Positions 1 to 6,697 of a stretch of DNA of 8,084 nucleotides are shown here, in pieces (positions within the stretch are counted from its first letter, which is position 1; every line of letters begins with the position of its first letter). Both the position numbers and the translations under genes were made by a program. The notes under the pieces are model-generated. The model was not told where the DNA came from, did not search any database, and was given only the letters and a program-made list of their open reading frames with translations. Origin of the DNA: an uncultured Ruminococcus sp. (GTDB taxonomy: Bacteria; Bacillota; Clostridia; Oscillospirales; CAG-382); the NCBI GenBank assembly GCA_902783535.1, contig CACZRJ010000203.1, forward strand, positions 1 to 8,084. The letters run 5' to 3'.

Positions 1-185
1 GCGACGACGGCGCCGATCAGGATCAGCTGGTTCTTGATGGTCAGTTTGAATCCTTTTCTGCTTTTTCTCTGCTGGTCCAGCTGGTTCTTTTCGGAAAAGA
101 CGGACAGCAGCTCCTGTTTTTCCTCTTCCGTCATCTCCCCGTCTTCGGGCAGATTCGGATCCCGGATGTCTTTGTTGTCTTCCAT
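1..185 (-). CDS. Membrane-anchored protein, N-terminal fragment (probable DUF4340-type partner of the ABC module)
   Basis: Only the first 61 codons are in the window; the gene continues past the left edge. The ATG at 185-183 has a GGAG six bases upstream. The visible protein starts MEDNKDIRDPNLPEDG. It has an acidic, probably cytoplasmic stretch (about residues 1-30), then a Lys/Arg-rich segment (QQRKSRKGFKLTIKN, about 38-52), then a hydrophobic run beginning LILIGAVVA that is cut off and looks like the start of a membrane helix. This matches a type II single-pass protein with a small cytoplasmic tail. It lies 33 nt downstream of the GldG-type gene on the same strand. In many bacteria a DUF4340 protein follows the ATPase-permease-GldG trio, so that identity is inferred from position alone; nothing visible in the fragment proves it. 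Confidence 0.6.
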   Translation of the reverse strand, partial: MEDNKDIRDPNLPEDGEMTEEEKQELLSVFSEKNQLDQQRKSRKGFKLTIKNQLILIGAVV

Positions 186-218
186 ACGTTTCTCCGTGCG
201 ATTTTTCGTTCCGCCGGC

Positions 219-1757
219 TTACAGATGCCGTCTGCGGAAGAACACCACGATGCCGGCGATCAGGATCAGACCCGGCAGCACGGCGCATATGATGACCGCG
301 AGCGTGGTCGCCGTCCCGGTTTCGACGTCCAGTGCGACGTCGTTGATGGTCTTGTAAGGAATGTCGAGCGAATAGCGCTCCACCGCCATCGTGCGGAGGG
401 CGGAGAGCATCAGCTGCTTGTTCCCGTAGGACGGGCTGTCGATGCATCCCGTCGTGGCGAACGACGTCGAGCCGATCAGCATCACGTACTGGTATTTCAG
501 CACCTGGTTCGTGCTGTTCTTGTCGTTCAGATTCACATAGTCCGCGTTCGCGGAGAGCAGGATCAGCGGGACCTGTCCCGTTTCGGACGTGCCGGCGGAC
601 ACGAACGTCGTCACGGCGTCCGAAGAGGAGGAGACGACCGGTTCGACCGTATATCTGTCCTTGGTCGTGACCGGGGCTGTGTAGAGGGAAACGCTGTTCG
701 GCATCACCGTCCGGACGTTCGAGGAAACGAGTCCCTTGATGACCTGGTATGCCGCGCTCGCGTCCTTGTTCTCCATGGAATCGTTGTACTGGACGGACAG
801 GTTCAGCGGATTGTTGTTCAGCGAATGCGCGACGTCGGAGACCTGATGATAGGCTCTGTATCCGATGCCCCATTCTTCGGACAGGAAGTCCGAAAGGTTT
901 GGAAGTTCCGGCGTCTTGTCGTCCACGAGGACGATCAGGCTGTTGTATTCGTCCGTGTAGTCCATCATCTTTTCGATCTCGGCGTCCGTAAAGTCCGTGA
1001 TCGGGTCGGAAACGATCAGGATCTTTGTCTTCGGATCGATGTCCGCCGCGGACAGGTCCACGGCCGCCAGATCGAATCCGGCGCCGTCGAGGACAGCCGC
1101 GAAGGAGGGATCCATGGACTCCCCGTGCCCGGTGGTCACGGTGATCAGCTGCGGTTCGGAGATGCAGCTCTGCAGGATCGCCGTCGTCAGACGGAGCTCG
1201 CCGTTGAAGCCGACGTACTCCTTCGTTTCGCTGTTCGTGACGTAGAACGAGTTCAGCGTGAGCACGCGGGAATGGTATTTTCCTTCGACGACGACGTGAG
1301 ACGGACTCAGGACCGTGTTCGTGACCTCGTTGTATTTCGCGGCCCATTCCGGGTCGCGGTCCAGATTCTTGTACTGGACGCTGATCCCTTCGTATTCGTA
1401 AGCGTACTGTTCGCACAGGTCGCGCACCAGCGCGAGCGGATTCAGGCCCTTGATCGCCGTCTGCCCCGCGTCGTATTTGTCTCTGTCTGCCAGCAGATAG
1501 AGGGTGACGTTCAGGTCTCCGCTCTGCTGCAGGCTGCCGAGGATGTCCTTCGAGACGTCGCCGAGAGAAATGAAATTCTCGGCCGTCAGGTCGACCGTCA
1601 GATTGACGGAGCCCGAAATGGAGGACACGACGAGGTTCAGCGCGATGATCAGGACGATGAAGCCGATCGTATATAGGACGGAAAGTGTTCCCCGCTTCAG
1701 GATGTTCTTTCTTCCGTTTTCCGGCTTTCCGCCGGAAATGTTTTTCTGCATCGACAT
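219..1757 (-). CDS. GldG-type ABC auxiliary protein (ABC_transp_aux family)
   Basis: A 512-residue membrane protein that probably acts as the extracytoplasmic component of the ABC module encoded just upstream. A short basic N-terminal tail (RKNILKR, 16-22) precedes one membrane helix (about 24-46). A large outer domain follows (about 50-483), then a second helix (about 485-507) and a terminal RRR stop-transfer signal. Family-like landmarks are DLTAENFISLGDVSK (56-70), NGELRLTTAIL (185-195) and GHGE (210-213), all resembling GldG and other ABC_transp_aux proteins. The ATG at 1757 is preceded by AGGAGG at 7 nt spacing; Met3 would sit too far away, so Met1 is preferred. It lies 19 nt after the permease stop, implying one transcript. 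In Bacteroidetes GldG serves gliding, but in Clostridia the substrate is unknown and I do not assign one. Confidence 0.85.
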   Translation of the reverse strand: MSMQKNISGGKPENGRKNILKRGTLSVLYTIGFIVLIIALNLVVSSISGSVNLTVDLTAENFISLGDVSKDILGSLQQSGDLNVTLYLLADRDKYDAGQTAIKGLNPLALVRDLCEQYAYEYEGISVQYKNLDRDPEWAAKYNEVTNTVLSPSHVVVEGKYHSRVLTLNSFYVTNSETKEYVGFNGELRLTTAILQSCISEPQLITVTTGHGESMDPSFAAVLDGAGFDLAAVDLSAADIDPKTKILIVSDPITDFTDAEIEKMMDYTDEYNSLIVLVDDKTPELPNLSDFLSEEWGIGYRAYHQVSDVAHSLNNNPLNLSVQYNDSMENKDASAAYQVIKGLVSSNVRTVMPNSVSLYTAPVTTKDRYTVEPVVSSSSDAVTTFVSAGTSETGQVPLILLSANADYVNLNDKNSTNQVLKYQYVMLIGSTSFATTGCIDSPSYGNKQLMLSALRTMAVERYSLDIPYKTINDVALDVETGTATTLAVIICAVLPGLILIAGIVVFFRRRHL

Positions 1758-1776
1758 GATTTCGCCTCCTTTCCCG

Positions 1777-2484
1777 TCACGCCCATCTTCTCTTGTCGTA
1801 GACGCGCACGGTCAGGAAGACGAAGAGCGCGGCAAGAGAAGCGTAGTAGACGATGGACGGAATGCTCAGGCTCTGGTTCGAGAAAGGCACGAACCGGTCG
1901 AGCACGGAGAACCACTGCAGGACCGACCGCAGCCAGGCGTACGGAATGTACGTGTTCACGAACCGGATCAGCAGCATCGCGACGATGACGCCGATCGACG
2001 ACACGGCGGCGATCAGCTGGCTCTGCGTGAGCGAGGAAAGGAACAGACCGACGGCGACGAAGGCCGCCCCGATCAGGAAGACGCCGAGGATGTTCGCCAG
2101 GATGGCGGCGGTGTTCGGCGTTCCGTAGAGATACAGGAGAACGAAATTGAAGGCGTTCACGAGGAAGGTGCATCCGTAAATGGTGAGCGCCGCGAGATAC
2201 TTGCCCATGACCATGCCGGTGATGGAGACCGGCGCCGTCATCAGCAGCTGCTCGGTCTTGCTCCTCCGGTCGTCCGCCAGCAGACGCATCGTCAGCAGCG
2301 GGATCAGAACGGCGAACATCATCAGCAGATACAGGAAGTACTCGCTGAGGCTTTCCGTGCTCTGCGCAGCCAGCGTGGTCCGGTAGAACAGGATGCCGGA
2401 GACCAGCAGGAACATGCCGCAGAAGATGTATCCGAGGGGAGTGATGAAATAGGAGCGCAGTTCGCGCTTGTAGATGGCGAACAT
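1777..2484 (-). CDS. ABC-2 type permease (GldF-like)
   Basis: A 235-residue integral membrane protein, probably the membrane half of an ABC transporter powered by the adjacent ATPase. Six hydrophobic segments are visible, at about 17-36, 48-69, 97-119, 128-150, 158-175 and 209-228, the usual ABC-2 layout. The cytoplasmic loop after helix 2 carries LLADDRRSKTEQLLMTAPVS (68-87). This resembles the E+RxGTxExLLtxPvs loop of ABC-2/GldF permeases that contacts the ATPase. The start ATG (2484-2482) shares its A with the TGA of the ATPase gene, giving TGATG, and a GGAGGG lies just upstream. Translational coupling and fixed subunit ratio are therefore likely. The protein ends in a basic tail (YDKRRWA). 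The substrate is unknown; an export or envelope role is inferred from ABC-2 relatives. Confidence 0.88.
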   Translation of the reverse strand: MFAIYKRELRSYFITPLGYIFCGMFLLVSGILFYRTTLAAQSTESLSEYFLYLLMMFAVLIPLLTMRLLADDRRSKTEQLLMTAPVSITGMVMGKYLAALTIYGCTFLVNAFNFVLLYLYGTPNTAAILANILGVFLIGAAFVAVGLFLSSLTQSQLIAAVSSIGVIVAMLLIRFVNTYIPYAWLRSVLQWFSVLDRFVPFSNQSLSIPSIVYYASLAALFVFLTVRVYDKRRWA

Positions 2485-3455
2485 CAGCTTTTCCCTCCCT
2501 TCGTTCCCCTGGCAGCTTTTCTGTTTTCGCTGACCAGGCGGATAAAGATGTCTTCGAGGCTCAGCTCCATGCCCTCGAGTCCGATCAGCGGCATGTTTCC
2601 GCTGGCGGACAGCGCGTAGAAGAGCGGTTTCCGGATGTCGACGCGGTCCTCGGATTCGATCAGATAACTGACGCTGTCCGTGTCTCTCTTTCCGAGCACG
2701 TCGACGGATTTCACGCCGGGCACGTTCCGCAGGACTTTGAGAACGTCCTCTTCCCTGCCGACGATCTTCGCGATCAGTTTGCGGGAGCCGTCGACGGCCG
2801 TCACGAGGTTTTCCGTCTTTTCATTGGCGACGAGCTTCCCCTTGTTGATGACGACGATCCTGTCGCAGACGGCCTGCACTTCCGGCAGGATGTGCGTGGA
2901 CAGAATGATCGTGTGCTTCTGGCCGAGCACCCGGATCAGGTTCCGGATCTCGATGATCTGCTTCGGGTCCAGTCCGACCGTCGGCTCGTCGAAGATCAGC
3001 ACGGGCGGATCTCCGATCAGCGCCTGGGCGATGCCCACGCGCTGCTTGTATCCTTTCGAAAGGTTTCCGATGATGCGGTCGTAGACGTCTCCGATCTTCA
3101 CGACGTCGCACTTCTCGCGGATGTGCTGGTCGCGCGGCAGGCGGCATCCTTTCAGGTCGTACACGAACCGCAGGTATTCCTTCACGGTCATGTCCATATA
3201 CAGCGGGGGCTGCTCCGGAAGGAATCCGATCTGCCGTTTGGCCTCGATCGGGTTCTCCAGGATGTCCACGCCGTTCACTTTGCAGTTTCCGCTCGTCGCG
3301 GACAGATAGCCCGTCAGGATGTTAAGCGTCGTGGATTTGCCCGCGCCGTTCGGTCCGAGGAAGCCCATGATCTCGCCGGGCTCCACGGAAAACGTCACGT
3401 TGTCCACCGCGCGGTTCGCGCCGAAGACTTTCGTCAGTTCATTGATTTCGATCAT
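2484..3455 (-). CDS. ABC transporter ATP-binding protein (GldA/CcmA-type)
   Basis: A 323-residue ATPase that should drive the ABC-2 permease encoded next. All nucleotide-binding motifs are intact: Walker A GPNGAGKST (34-42), Q-loop Gln82 in PEQPPLY, signature LSKGYKQR (132-139), Walker B VLIFDEP (152-158), D-loop GLDP (161-164) and switch His188 in STH. Residues from about 220 onward form a C-terminal extension (DUF4162-like) typical of GldA/CcmA ATPases paired with ABC-2 permeases. The frame is open up to a TTG at 3479, but the ATG at 3455 gives MIEINELTKVFG, the family's normal start, with AGGA 7 nt upstream. It begins 52 nt after aspS, with no convincing terminator between, and ends with a 1-nt overlap into the permease gene. 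Confidence 0.93.
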   Translation of the reverse strand: MIEINELTKVFGANRAVDNVTFSVEPGEIMGFLGPNGAGKSTTLNILTGYLSATSGNCKVNGVDILENPIEAKRQIGFLPEQPPLYMDMTVKEYLRFVYDLKGCRLPRDQHIREKCDVVKIGDVYDRIIGNLSKGYKQRVGIAQALIGDPPVLIFDEPTVGLDPKQIIEIRNLIRVLGQKHTIILSTHILPEVQAVCDRIVVINKGKLVANEKTENLVTAVDGSRKLIAKIVGREEDVLKVLRNVPGVKSVDVLGKRDTDSVSYLIESEDRVDIRKPLFYALSASGNMPLIGLEGMELSLEDIFIRLVSENRKAARGTKGGKS

Positions 3456-3507
3456 GTTGTAATCCTTTCCTTTCCTCAAGAAGGGATCGCTTGAAAGTGG
3501 GAAATTG

Positions 3508-5298
3508 TCAGCTGTTCTTTTCGATGATCTGGTCCGGATGGAGACCGAGATCGCGGAGCGCCTGCTCCGGAACTTCGGCGGGGCATCCGGTCATCAGTTC
3601 GGACGCGTTCTGGACCTTCGGGAAGGCCACGACGTCGCGGAGCGTCTCCGCGCCGACCATCTGCATCACGAGTCTGTCCAGACCGATCGCCATGCCTCCG
3701 TGCGGCGGCGCGCCGTAACGGAAGGCGTCGAGCAGGTACCCGAATTTCGCGTGCGCCTCCTCGTCGGACAGTCCGAGCAGTTCGAAGATCTTCGCCTGCA
3801 GAACGGGATCCGTGATCCGGATGGAACCGGAGGACAGCTCGATGCCGTTCAGGACGAGGTCGTAGCATTTCGCGCGGACGCGGCCCTTGTCGGATTCCAG
3901 ATAGGGCAGGCAGTCGTCCATCACCGCGGTGAAAGGATGATGCATCGCGAGCCACTCGCCGGACTCGCGGTCGTATTCGAAGAACGGGAACTCGACGACC
4001 CAGAGGAAGGAGAATCCCTCGCGCTTGATCCCGAGCCTGTTCGCGGCTTCCAGACGGAGCTGACCGAGCAGGTACAGCAGACGGCTGGTGTCCGCTTCCG
4101 CCATCGCCAGAAGGATATCGCCTTCTTCGCATTCGGCGGCTTCGTAAAGTTTCGCAATTTCTTCTTCCGTCAGGAACTTCAGGAAGGAGGAGCTCGTCTG
4201 CTCGGCGCGGCGGACCCACGCGACGCCTTTCGCGCCGCAGCCCTTCGCGTACTCGACCAGCTTGTCGATCTCCTTACGGGTCATCTGCTCCGCGGCGCCC
4301 TTCAGGACGATGCAGCGGACGCTTCCGCCCTCTTCCAGTGCGTTCGTGAATACGGAGAATCCGCATCCGCGGACGGCCTCGGACAGGTCGTGGATCTCCA
4401 TGCCGAATCGGATGTCCGGCTTGTCCGATCCGAAGCGTTCCATGACTTCGCGGTAGGTGTATCTCGGAATTGGCATCGGGATCTCGACGTTCAGGACTTC
4501 CCGGAACAGACGGGAAACGTACCCTTCCGCGATCTTGAAGATGTCTTCCATGTCGACGAAGCTCATCTCGAGGTCGATCTGCGTGAATTCCGGCTGACGG
4601 TCCGCGCGGAGGTCTTCGTCGCGGAAGCAGCGGGCGATCTGGAAATATCTGTCGAATCCGGCCACCATGGACAGCTGCTTGTACAGCTGCGGGGACTGCG
4701 GAAGCGCGTAGAAGGATCCCGGATGCACGCGGGAGGGCACCAGATAGTCGCGCGCCCCTTCCGGCGTGGACCGGATCAGATAAGGCGTTTCGATCTCGAT
4801 GAATCCGTTTTCGTCGAAGTAGTCGCGCGTGACTTTCGCGACGCGGTGGCGGAGCATGATGTTCCGCTGGAGATTCGATCTTCTCAGATCGAGATAACGG
4901 TATTTGAGGCGGATGTCCTCCGCCGTCTTGCAGTCGTCGACGATCTCGAACGGAGGCGTTTCGCTCTCTCCGAGGATCTTCAGCTGTTCGACGAAGATCT
5001 CCACTTCGCCCGTCGGAATGTCCGGATTGATGCTGGAGCGGACGCGGACGGTGCCCGTCGCGCTCAGTACGAATTCGTTCCTGCATCCGTTCGCCTTCTC
5101 GAAAAGAGCGGCGTCGGTGCTGTCGTCGAAGGCGAGCTGCACGTATCCGGAACGGTCTCTCAGATCGATAAACAGGAGGTTGCCGAGATTTCTTCTCTTC
5201 TTCACCCATCCCATGACGCAGACCTTCTTGCCCGCGTCTTCTCTCCGCAGTTCTCCGCAGTAATGCGTTCTGCGGTCTTTGCCTAGCTGTTCAGCCAT
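3508..5298 (-). CDS. aspS: Aspartyl-tRNA synthetase
   Basis: A cytoplasmic class IIb synthetase that charges tRNA-Asp with aspartate using ATP. The 596 residues match bacterial AspRS (about 590). The N-terminal OB-fold anticodon domain includes VMGWVKKRRNLGNLLFIDLRDR (28-49). The catalytic core has ETPYLIRSTPEGARDYLVP (170-188), motif 2 FRDEDLRADRQPEFTQID (225-242) and motif 3 with GAPPHGGMAIGLDRL (529-543). The bacterial GAD insertion lies between motifs 2 and 3 (about 285-420). The C-terminus has AFPKVQNASELMTG, a clostridial-looking variant. The ATG at 5298 gives MAEQLGKDRRTHYCGELR, the usual start region, with AGGA about 11 nt upstream. The frame stays open back to a GTG at 5409 that overlaps the hisS stop as GTGA, but the extra 37 residues look non-family. 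It follows hisS, a common Firmicutes pair. Confidence 0.97.
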   Translation of the reverse strand: MAEQLGKDRRTHYCGELRREDAGKKVCVMGWVKKRRNLGNLLFIDLRDRSGYVQLAFDDSTDAALFEKANGCRNEFVLSATGTVRVRSSINPDIPTGEVEIFVEQLKILGESETPPFEIVDDCKTAEDIRLKYRYLDLRRSNLQRNIMLRHRVAKVTRDYFDENGFIEIETPYLIRSTPEGARDYLVPSRVHPGSFYALPQSPQLYKQLSMVAGFDRYFQIARCFRDEDLRADRQPEFTQIDLEMSFVDMEDIFKIAEGYVSRLFREVLNVEIPMPIPRYTYREVMERFGSDKPDIRFGMEIHDLSEAVRGCGFSVFTNALEEGGSVRCIVLKGAAEQMTRKEIDKLVEYAKGCGAKGVAWVRRAEQTSSSFLKFLTEEEIAKLYEAAECEEGDILLAMAEADTSRLLYLLGQLRLEAANRLGIKREGFSFLWVVEFPFFEYDRESGEWLAMHHPFTAVMDDCLPYLESDKGRVRAKCYDLVLNGIELSSGSIRITDPVLQAKIFELLGLSDEEAHAKFGYLLDAFRYGAPPHGGMAIGLDRLVMQMVGAETLRDVVAFPKVQNASELMTGCPAEVPEQALRDLGLHPDQIIEKNS

Positions 5299-5344
5299 GT
5301 CTGTATATGTCCTTTCTGTTATTGCGGTTGTTCGCTTCCGCGCC

Positions 5345-5358
5345 CCGGCCGGAGCCGG
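5345..5358 (-). promoter_or_regulatory. Short hairpin with C(UCCG)G tetraloop in hisS-aspS gap
   Basis: On the transcribed strand the sequence reads CCGGC-TCCG-GCCGG, a perfect 5-bp stem. Its UCCG loop is closed by a C-G pair, which is the form of the exceptionally stable UNCG tetraloop family. No U-run follows it on this strand, so it is not an intrinsic terminator for the operon. On the opposite strand five Ts follow (5359-5363), but no gene on that strand would need a terminator. A role in mRNA processing, stability or pausing is speculative. Confidence 0.35.
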
Positions 5359-5371
5359 TTTTTGCGTTGGA

Positions 5372-5393
5372 AACTCCGGGCGGACCCGGAGTT
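5372..5393 (-). promoter_or_regulatory. Perfect 9-bp hairpin just after hisS
   Basis: The transcribed strand reads AACTCCGGG-TCCG-CCCGGAGTT, a perfect 9-bp stem with a 4-nt UCCG loop, starting 12 nt past the hisS stop codon. The right side is followed only by T-CC, so the U-tract of a classical intrinsic terminator is missing. It could be a weak terminator or attenuator that lowers aspS relative to hisS, a processing site, or a 3'-end stabiliser. If aspS were translated from the GTG at 5409, this stem would lie inside its coding sequence. Confidence 0.45.
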
Positions 5394-5405
5394 CTCGTTT
5401 TCGGT

Positions 5406-6650
5406 TCACTCGCCCTGCTTCTCTCCGCCCAGGCGTTTTCTCTCGCCGGGATTCTCCAGGAATTCGGCGAACGCGTATCCCTGCGCTTCCGCCTGCGCGA
5501 GCTGCTTTCCGACCTTTTTCTTCTTTTTCACAAGCGTGACGTCCAGGTTTTCGCGCAGCGAGGACGCGTATTTCGACGCTTCGACGAACTGCCCCTCGTC
5601 GTAGAACAGGGCGAGTTTGTCGCGTTCGGATGCCTTCATTCCCCTTTCGGCGAGAACGCCGTAGATGCGTTCGAAGCCGATGGAGAATCCGACGGCAGGT
5701 ACGGAGGATCCGTCGAATTTCCCGACCAGGTTGTCATATCTTCCGCCGCCGGCGATCGTGCCGCCGAAGGACGGGCAGTCGATCTCGAAGACCGTTCCGG
5801 TATAATAGCCCTGTCCGCGGACGAGCGTCGGATCGAATCTGACGGCGTACCTGTCCTCCGCGAGCGCGTTCGCGCATCCGAGGAGCGCCGAGATCGATTC
5901 CGTTTCCGCGCGGCAGCCGGCCTCGGCCAGCTGTTCCAGCGTCGGATCTCCGGTCAGGATGCCGAGCAGTTTCCCGGTTTCCGCTTCTCCGAATCCCTTG
6001 CCGAGCAGTTCCTCCTTCACGCCGTCGAAGCCGATCTTGTCCGCCTTGTCGATCGTGACGCAGACGGTGTCGGCCTCTTCCGCGGGGATTCCGCAGAAAA
6101 CGATCAGGCTGCGGAGAAGGTTTCTGTGATTCACGCGGACGGTGAAATCGCGGATGCCGACCTGAAGCAGCGCTTCGGCGGCCACCGAGATCAGCTCCGC
6201 CTCGCAGTCGAGGCTGTCCGAGCCGAGGATGTCGATGTCGCACTGGACGAATTCGCGGAATCTTCCCTTCTGCGGACGCTCCGCGCGGTAGACTCTGCCG
6301 GTCTGGATGCACCGGAACGGGGTCTCGAGTTCGTTCTTGTGCGCGGCGTAATATCTCGAGAGCGGAAGCGTCAGGTCGTACCGGAGCCCGAGGTCGCACA
6401 GATGGTCGTAATCGCCCTCGGCGACGGCGTTCTCCAGTTTCTGGCCGCGCTTCTGTATTTTGTAGATCAGTTTCAGATTGTCTCCGCCGTCGCTGTTTTC
6501 AAGGTTTTCGAGGCTCTCGACGGCGGGCGTATCGATGTGGCGGAATCCGTTCGCTTTGTAAACGCGGACGATCTCCGACAGCAGACGGTCGCGGAGTTCG
6601 TTTTCGGCGGGAAGGTAGTCCCGCATTCCTTCAACAGGCGTTGTTCTCAT
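5406..6650 (-). CDS. hisS: Histidyl-tRNA synthetase (short C-terminal domain)
   Basis: A cytoplasmic class IIa synthetase that charges tRNA-His with histidine. The N-terminus TTPVEGMRDYLP (3-14) is the family start. Motif 1 is around GFRHIDTP (35-42), and LRYDLTLPLSRYYA occupies 89-102. Motif 2 includes VYRAERPQKGRFREF (120-134). The histidine-binding motif is LVRGQGYYTGTVFEI (276-290) with its catalytic Arg278, where many family members have RGLDYY. Motif 3 follows with AGGGRYDNL (300-308) and GFSIGFERI (321-329). The intact catalytic motifs argue against the HisZ paralogue. The anticodon domain (from about 343) carries five consecutive lysines (375-379) and stops about 25 residues earlier than in E. 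coli HisRS. An in-frame stop lies shortly upstream, so the ATG at 6650 is the first possible start; no normally spaced Shine-Dalgarno is present. Confidence 0.93.
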   Translation of the reverse strand: MRTTPVEGMRDYLPAENELRDRLLSEIVRVYKANGFRHIDTPAVESLENLENSDGGDNLKLIYKIQKRGQKLENAVAEGDYDHLCDLGLRYDLTLPLSRYYAAHKNELETPFRCIQTGRVYRAERPQKGRFREFVQCDIDILGSDSLDCEAELISVAAEALLQVGIRDFTVRVNHRNLLRSLIVFCGIPAEEADTVCVTIDKADKIGFDGVKEELLGKGFGEAETGKLLGILTGDPTLEQLAEAGCRAETESISALLGCANALAEDRYAVRFDPTLVRGQGYYTGTVFEIDCPSFGGTIAGGGRYDNLVGKFDGSSVPAVGFSIGFERIYGVLAERGMKASERDKLALFYDEGQFVEASKYASSLRENLDVTLVKKKKKVGKQLAQAEAQGYAFAEFLENPGERKRLGGEKQGE

Positions 6651-6663
6651 GTCCCAAAGTCAC

Positions 6664-6677
6664 GCGGCGTTCGCCGC
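6664..6677 (-). promoter_or_regulatory. Hairpin between a Shine-Dalgarno-like GGGAGG and the hisS start
   Basis: On the transcribed strand GGGAGG (6682-6677) is followed directly by GCGGC-GAAC-GCCGC, a 5-bp GC stem (6 bp with a 2-nt loop). Thirteen unpaired bases then lead to the hisS ATG at 6650. The linear distance from GGGAGG to ATG is 26 nt, too long for normal initiation. Folding the stem would shorten it to roughly 13 nt. No U-tract follows, so a terminator is unlikely. A role in setting hisS translation is an inference. Confidence 0.35.
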
Positions 6678-6697
6678 CTCCCGTAAGAATGTCCTTG

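Noticed and set aside
225..1676. Long plus-strand open frame (483 codons) antisense to the GldG-type gene
   Set aside because: The protein is a low-complexity mixture rich in Arg, Asp, Val and Gly, with no motif or membrane pattern. The sense frame has clear membrane helices, family motifs and an AGGAGG. Such frames arise from GC-rich codon use avoiding TTA, CTA and TCA.
3470..3497. Possible terminator between aspS and the ABC ATPase gene
   Set aside because: The stem is only about 5 continuous base pairs with a bulge, and no U-tract follows. It partly overlaps the leader of the next gene.
3505..5286. 593-codon plus-strand open frame antisense to aspS
   Set aside because: It mirrors aspS almost exactly, is rich in Arg, Asp, Glu and Val, and has no recognisable domain. 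All AspRS motifs are intact on the other strand.
5307..6686. 459-codon plus-strand open frame antisense to hisS
   Set aside because: It has the same compositional shadow pattern; HisRS motifs 1-3 are on the minus strand.
6651..6697. T-box leader upstream of hisS
   Set aside because: The gap is only 47 nt and has no room for a specifier stem or the conserved T-box sequence. A T-box, if any, would lie upstream of the window.
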